A stretch of DNA of 64,000 nt, from NCBI RefSeq assembly GCF_019112545.1, contig NW_025064894.1, forward strand, positions 648,297-712,296, given 5' to 3'. The notes under the pieces were generated by a model, which was not told the origin of the DNA, ran no database searches, and saw nothing but the letters and a program-made list of their open reading frames with translations. The DNA comes from Guyanagaster necrorhizus. Lineage: Eukaryota; Basidiomycota; Agaricomycetes; Agaricales; Physalacriaceae. Positions 57,701-64,000 of the stretch are shown here, piece by piece. Positions within the stretch are counted from its first letter, which is position 1, and the number at the start of each line of letters is the position of its first letter. The translations under genes were made by a program, and so were the position numbers.

Positions 57701-60676
57701 CAATCATTGAAAATATAAATCAGCAAAGAGTTGACTAAAGACACTCTGTGTTTTGAATGGCATCACTTTCAATATAAAACTACTTTCTTATGTCAGTATT
57801 TATCAAATTTGTATTTGTTTCTTGTAATCATTTTTTAGCATCATAATATAAAACAAACATCTTTATAAAAAAGATATAACAAATTGAAAAAAAAAAGATA
57901 CACTTCTAATCAGAATATAATTTTATTACAAATAAATTTCAGTATCTAAATATTCATATGATTATATAAAATAAAAAAACAATAAAGAGATTCAAAGAAA
58001 AGTTGCTTTGATAGAAGCAAGTATTTGTCAATGCTATAGCAATCTTGCTACTAGTGCCACTTTTAGGAAAAGGAATTGGCCAGATGCTAAACATATTATA
58101 AGTATTATAAGTAAGAATCTTTTTGATGTCTTTGTGAATATTGTTGTTGAAGTCCTTATAAGATCAGAAGATGACTCACTTCTCTGAAAAAGCTATATTT
58201 ACTTTTATATATTAAAAAATTGCTTTAATATTGTATTATTAGCATAACATGGAAATCCTAAACTAGTAATATTGGGATAAAGAAGTTTTTTAATGAAGTT
58301 AAACTGCTAGTCATAAAAATACAAATATTGATAGATATAGAAAATATTATAATTTTCCTCCATATTTTTGTTTTTTTTATTGGGGTGTCTATCTTATCTT
58401 AGGCACTTTCTTGAAGAGTATAGGAATACTAAGTAGTCACAACAAATGAGATGCTATTGTATTTAGTCATCTTGTCTATAGATAATTCTCTATTTTCTTA
58501 CTCCTAATGACCAAGCAGGACCAGTATCTCAGTGCAAAACAGTACAATAGACAGTAATTATATTTATTACAAGCTAAACAGTATATAAGTAAGATAGCTC
58601 TCACTATAGTAGTTCAGCTTTGAGCTATAAGTTTATTTCACACTATTTTTTCTCAAGTCTAGTTTGTCTCTAGTCTTGAAAGCATTTTACCTATTAGAAC
58701 ACATTCAGTAGACTCTAATGTGACTGTATAAATATAATATAACATTAGTTTATCACATATTTAGATTATATGCTAGTTAAATTTAATAAAAAAGAAGTGG
58801 CTTAGATGAAAGTAGAAATGATAGTAACTAGTTTGTAAAGGCTCTTTCTTTTACACTGAAGAACTCAATAGCTGAATTAAAAAGCAAAGTCAGAAATGAT
58901 ATTTCTAAATAGCTTGATAGAACAAAAAATATTTGGATAGACTCTCTCTTGCAGCATAAAGCCATCTTAATTCTAAGAAGCATAAAAGAAAAATTAGTCA
59001 AGAGAAAGAGTGGAAGATCTTCTTCTCTTTTTTCAAGCTGAAGAATCAATTCAAGGTACTCATAGCATAGATTAGAAAACACTCCCTCTTTTGTTGTATG
59101 ACCTCTATTTTCAGCATTTTCTTAAAAAAATATTTACTGAATTCACTAAAATTTGATATTTACTGTATATAAATGAGAATATAAAAACTTCTATAATTTT
59201 CTGAATAAAAAAACAGAAATAATACCTTGATCTATTCTTCTAGTTATTGAATCTCTGATCATTAAAAACATTGATTCAATGTCAATTAAAAAAATAATTA
59301 TCAGAAATCTTCCTTAAGCTCTGCAAACTGTTTGGAACAATAATTTTTTAAATAAAAAAGAAGAAAAATACTATATACACAAGCTATCTTAGGACAATAA
59401 TCAGAGTTGGTGAATCTTAATGCTGTTGGCCTTATATTTGCTAATTACTAAGATAACAGAATCTGATTCTTCTCCCTCAAGAAAATATTTATAAGATGAC
59501 AGTCAAGATGCTTTATATGCTTTGATGAAGAAAGCCAAGGTCCATTATAATCTCTTCTAGTCAGAAATCAGAATTTGTTCTCCATTTGTTTGGATTTATA
59601 CTATAGACATCTATACTTATTTTAATTATTTTTTTCTTCAGTCATATATGGATGTCATTTTTTTATTTCTCACAGTTTTCAATATAAATTTCTAGAAATT
59701 GAATGATCATACTATGATTGTTGATTGGAATCAATGCATTGTGTTTGACAACTTAAAGTACAGGCATCCAGAAATCAGAAGAAGCATAGACAATTCTATG
59801 ATTATAACAATATCTAATAATATGATAATAGAAAATTGCCTTGTGATATTAGAGAGCTTTCAGAATTACAATATATTCTATTATAACCTGATCTCTGTTT
59901 TATACTATTAATCATTAACCACTTTTGCTATGATTAAAAGTATTGATAGTCTTAAAGAGGTTCAAGATTTGCAATTTTAATCTTTATAAGATCATTAATA
60001 ACAAACTTTAAAGGAGACAGAGAAGAATATTCATATCAATATATCTTTATGCAAAATGCATGAAGAAAATCTTAAAAAAGAAGATCATATTCTGAATGCT
60101 TTTTTTCTATCATATACTACTGTTTATAATTCTAATCTATTACAGTTGTAAAAAATTCCTATATTTATTTTCTTCTCATGTTTATAATTATTTCTTCTAG
60201 TATTCTATCAAGCCACTTTCAAATATTTGAACAAATATTGAATATGCTAAGAGATATATTTGAAATAAAATATCTAGTCTCTACAGTGAGCTTCTGGTTA
60301 GTGATCACTAAGATGCTATCAGTTATATTCATAATGATTTCTATATTATTGGTATAGTTGTTAAGGTTCTTTATGAGAGAAAGCTATAGTATATATTCTG
60401 GTATTATAAAATTTTACTTCAAAACAGCTGGATAAATGAGTACATAAGAAACTGAGCACTAGGTTTTACTTCAAACCCTGAGAAATGAAAAGCCAAAATA
60501 ATATTGCTGAAACTAAAGTTAGTGTTATAAGTGTGTCCAATTACTATATAAAATATACTAATAGTGATGTAGTTACATGCATCTAGATACACATCATATA
60601 GTCATCATTCTTGAGAATTCTATCATTAAAAGATGTCATATCTATACCATACTTATGCTAAACAAATCTATGACTA
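54759..60676. other. Very AT-rich stretch without recognisable genes
   Basis: Nearly 6 kb with long A/T runs (for example the T/A run near 56625) and almost no CpG. Short open frames occur (55705-55911, 58828-59082, 59699-59911) but none resembles a protein I know, and their composition fits chance opening in AT-rich DNA. A plus-strand reading near 59480-59910 shows stop-broken but protein-like text (DDSQDALYALMKKAK), which might be an old transposon remnant. I cannot name it. Confidence 0.5.
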
Positions 60677-61378
60677 ATATCAGTGACTATCAAATAATTA
60701 TAAATATTTAGCATTGTAATTACCAAGGACTAACACTAAATGAAGTTTGTGAAGTAAGATGATGATGATAACAATAAGATAAAGGATAATGATAAAGAAA
60801 ATAAGATGTAGTAGTTGATACACTGTGTTTATCAGCATGAATATTAGCAGTAATAGTCATACTAAGTAGTTAAAGAGTTTTATAGATATATTAATCTTAG
60901 CTCAAAATTAGAATATATTATTATATACTACTATATTAAATATTGATTAAAAAAATTTACACTTTACAGATGACTATTGTCCTATTATTGTGTCTACTAC
61001 TATTGTCTTTATTACAATAATACTATTATTATATATTTATGCTGTTACTGCTTTACAATACTATTGCTACAACAAATTTCTCATATACTATAGCATTTAT
61101 TATAAAAAGAGCATGGAAATGTAATAGCTAGCATGTTGATACTAACTGTTTATTGTGTATTGATGAGTAAAAGTAGCTATAATATCATTATGATATTGTC
61201 ATTTATGATTTCATATGACTGTTGTGAGGTTTCTCTATAGCCAAAGTCAAATTGCAGTCAAGTTTCATCAGAATATGTTGGACTTCTGTAAATTTTAGCT
61301 TACTAAGTATCAGTGAGTCATGAATAAGGACTACAAGTTGTGATTAAAAATTATGATTGAAAGTAAAAATTGTGACAA
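60677..61378 (+). repeat. I repeat copy 2 (opposite orientation to the first)
   Basis: Its reverse complement matches 21160-21408, 22342-22607 and 52612-52800 in order, without the G, C, D or F insertions and without the 0.93 kb insert. Ends are approximate. Confidence 0.6.
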
Positions 61379-61851
61379 CTAGTTGCATTTACATTTAAAT
61401 GCTTAAATACAGAATTATCAATATTCTGCATATAAAACTTTATTAATTCATTCTCTGTATGATATATGACTTCTATATGATTGTATAATTTAAAAAAATA
61501 TAATATGTAAGTTAATTTAACTTTTAATGATTTTCTTATCTCAATATTTCAATCTGATTGTATATTTTTAAAATAATAAAAAATAATCTGCTTAATATAA
61601 TCACTTTAGAAAACTTCTATATGTTTTTATCTATCTTACTTTTTTGCATAAAGAGTAATTTCAAAGTATGAAAAACAACAATTATCACAGCAACTTCAAT
61701 TTATCTATTTTTCATCAAACACTTAAGGGTATAATATCAGTTGATATTTCTCTCTCTTACTCATAAGGCTATAAAAAATCTACAAACCCTTACTTCATCA
61801 ATAGATACAGAAGATTTTGCTACAAACTCTAATGCTTATTTTACATAGTTG
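61379..61851. other. AT-rich spacer
   Basis: No gene or repeat recognised between two I copies. Confidence 0.4.
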
Positions 61852-62150
61852 TTAAGTGACAGCTAAATAATTACTAATGCACTGCATTGTAACTGCTATA
61901 CTAATGGAAAGTAAAATAGAAGAATGAGAATAAAAAAGTATAAGATAGTGATAATAGAAAAAAGATATAAATATTGATAGATTATGATTGTTGATATTAA
62001 TATTGAAATGGTAACCACATCAAGAGTCTAGGAGTTTAATTGATATATTAACTTTAGCTCAAGATTAGAGTATATTACTGTATATTACTGACTCATATCA
62101 AAAGAGTAGTCTAAATCATGTTTAGCGTAGCAAAAGAACTAATAATAAAG
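61852..62150 (+). repeat. I repeat copy 3 (partial)
   Basis: Begins TGTTAAGTGACAGC and resembles 60677-60960 in the same orientation (shared TTAATTGATATATTAAC-TTTAGCTCA type segment near 62038). It ends early, near 62150. If the TG start is real, it marks the I repeat as an LTR. Confidence 0.45.
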
Positions 62151-64000
62151 TCACTTTAATAATTAATGTAATTAGGATTGATTATAACATCTATCAAAAA
62201 AACAAGTAAAAAAAGTGATTTTTGAATATATTATAAACTAAATTTGTAAAATTATAAGACTACAAGTAAAAGTAAGTTAAAGGTTTAATAGATATTTAGA
62301 TATTATGTATTCACAATTGAGAAAATCTATTTTATTTAGCAGACAAAAATTAATATAATATTAACTTGAATAAAGAATTCATGCAGATACATGTATAATA
62401 TGTATGTAATGCTTGTTATAATCATGATCTTAAATAAAATCCTTATTATAGCTATAACAAAGCTGACAAAAGTAACTAAAATATTAAGTAAGAAATCTAA
62501 TAGCTATTAATTGTAGATCTATCAATGTCAAAGATGAGCATTGAGATGTCTGAAAACATATTCAATAAGAAGCATAATTAACTCTACTTGGTATATGCAG
62601 CTTCTTATGCTGTTTCTTTTTTCAGAAACCCAATCAATCAATGACTGCAGTTATCACAGTTTTTTGAAAAAATATTCAGAGAAAAGGTTCAGACATGTTC
62701 AGTGATTTTCAATGTGGAACATATCTAAAAAAATAATTGTATGCTGCAATACATCAATAGAAGCTGAATTTTACTAACATATATTTAATATAATTATAGC
62801 TTTGATTGCACAAATTACTTTTTGGCTGTTGTGCTATGCACTCTGCCAAATGTTCAATCATATGACACAGCCACTCAATTATCTTTTATCTGATCAATCA
62901 ATTTCATTGTGGATTGATAGCCAACAGCATCAATGTCAAAATGCCATAGATACTAATATCATTTAATCATGACTCTTTACTTCTGCATTTCCTCTCCTGC
63001 CCCTCATGCTCAACATCTATTCCTGCCCTCTGACACAATCCATGCCCATTTCATCTGCCCTGCCAACTAATCACCATTTCTGACTTTGATGCTGAATTCA
63101 CACCATAAAGATTGATATTTGGATGAACTGCAACATCACTCAGAGACAAACCAATGCATAATTGGTAATATTCAAGTCAGATCTTGTGAAATGTGTAAGA
63201 GCACAAGAGCAGGAGATCAGAGCACAGTTGAGGTATATGCTAATAGACTGGCTACTTCTGTAAGTGCCATATACAGCTGTTATGATCTGATTAATTTTAG
63301 ATCAGAGAGCTAGAACACAGATCTGATCTTCATCAGACAATCCAGAGATCTAATTCAGGACTCAGAGTTTGGGTGATCCACTGCACAGTCAGCAGTAGTG
63401 GTGACCATTCTTTCTGTGGGCAAATGCAGTAGCAGAATAGCACTGGATGAATAAGTACCCAGTATAAACTCCAGTGGCTGGAGGACAAGACAATATAATA
63501 TAAGTTTCATCATTCTACAGAATGAAAGTTGCTCTGATATTTTGCAGGAGCATAGAACACTTTATTTTGATGATACAATCATAGCTGTTCATTTCTTGAT
63601 AATCACTATACTCTTTTTGTACTTAGTATTTTTATATTCATGTAGCATACTTGCTGACTATATATCTTAACAATGTAGACTTTAAGTAAAAATTGAACAG
63701 CTGCCTCCAATTTTCACACTGTAATAAGCTTATTAATGCAACTTTGAGCAGTCTTTTCAGCTGCATCTATGTAAACATTAATAGCATCAGTGTTGATCAA
63801 ATAATCTGTGGGATTATGGTGTGGTTCTAATGTGCTGACAAGTTGTTCAAACTATAGAACAATCTCTAAGACTATGTCAGCATAAAGTGAATGCTTTTAA
63901 AAAAATAATATTATTTTATTAAGCATATAAAATATATCAAAATAAGGCCAATGCAATATCATAATGACCATTCTGCCCTTCTGTGTGAGACTCTTCAGCA
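62151..64000. other. AT-rich tail with a possible gag-like fragment
   Basis: Mostly featureless. From about 62960 composition shifts to CT-rich. The open frame 63119-63313 (64 codons, plus strand; MDELQHHSETNQ..., YANRLATSVSAIYSCYDLI) has a protein-like pattern that might be a retrotransposon Gag fragment. I do not recognise it firmly. Confidence 0.35.

Noticed and set aside
59699..59911. A host gene of 70 codons
   Set aside because: AT-rich, no motif, no intron signals or neighbours; fits chance or an old relic.

Overview
This 64 kb window is a gene-free block of nested LTR retrotransposons from a fungal genome. It is most likely a basidiomycete (Agaricomycetes): the Ty3/gypsy elements carry a chromodomain behind the integrase, one older element has a reverse transcriptase and integrase of a type I associate with mushroom genomes, and coding remnants sit in an AT-rich, CpG-poor background. 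I see no host gene, rRNA, tRNA or CRISPR array. The species call is inference only.

Layout. (1) 1-18519: a 1.6-1.8 kb TG...CA repeat ('H', reverse copy) was split by gypsy element A (283-16918, TSD TGCAT). A was split inside its protease region by gypsy element B (4367-12429, TSD CTATC). (2) 18520-22612: a plus-strand gag-like relic and remnants of another repeat ('I'). (3) 22613-52611: an old gypsy element G (minus strand). It was split by gypsy element C (25618-44373, TSD AAAGG), which was split by gypsy element D (28922-39651, TSD GATCC). D was in turn hit by a CpG-rich solo LTR E (35660-36276, TSD CTTTT) and by a copy of H inside its 5' LTR (37384-39150, TSD ACAT). G's own 5' LTR was split by a Ty1/copia element F (47476-52540, TSD AATAT). 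G itself sits inside an I repeat. (4) 52612-64000: the rest of that I repeat, a decayed H copy, then about 9 kb of very AT-rich sequence with two more I copies. Removing each insertion with one TSD copy restores matched LTR lengths (A 516, B 435, C 444, D 532, F 336 bp), and the pol reading frames of A and C close exactly.

Elements A-D are related chromodomain gypsy elements of about 8.0-8.6 kb, all on the minus strand. In element order each has: 5' LTR; a primer-binding site complementary to the predicted 5' end of its own transcript (Tf1/sushi-type self-priming); ORF1 with an N-terminal membrane helix and a coiled-coil region; an overlapping gag ORF in the +1 frame ending in a CCHC knuckle; pol in the -1 frame (protease, RT, RNase H, integrase, chromodomain); a small hairpin; a polypurine tract; 3' LTR. 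The 13-nt priming duplex covaries between the families.

All copies are broken. The lesions are mainly substitutions, dominated by C-to-T/G-to-A at CpG (CGA Arg to TGA stop), and the pol frames have almost no indels. LTR pairs often show reciprocal TG/CA at the same ancestral CG. This fits cytosine methylation plus deamination or an RIP-like process acting on a retrotransposon graveyard, possibly heterochromatic or pericentromeric. B and E keep the most CpG; E is a remnant of a probably young family.
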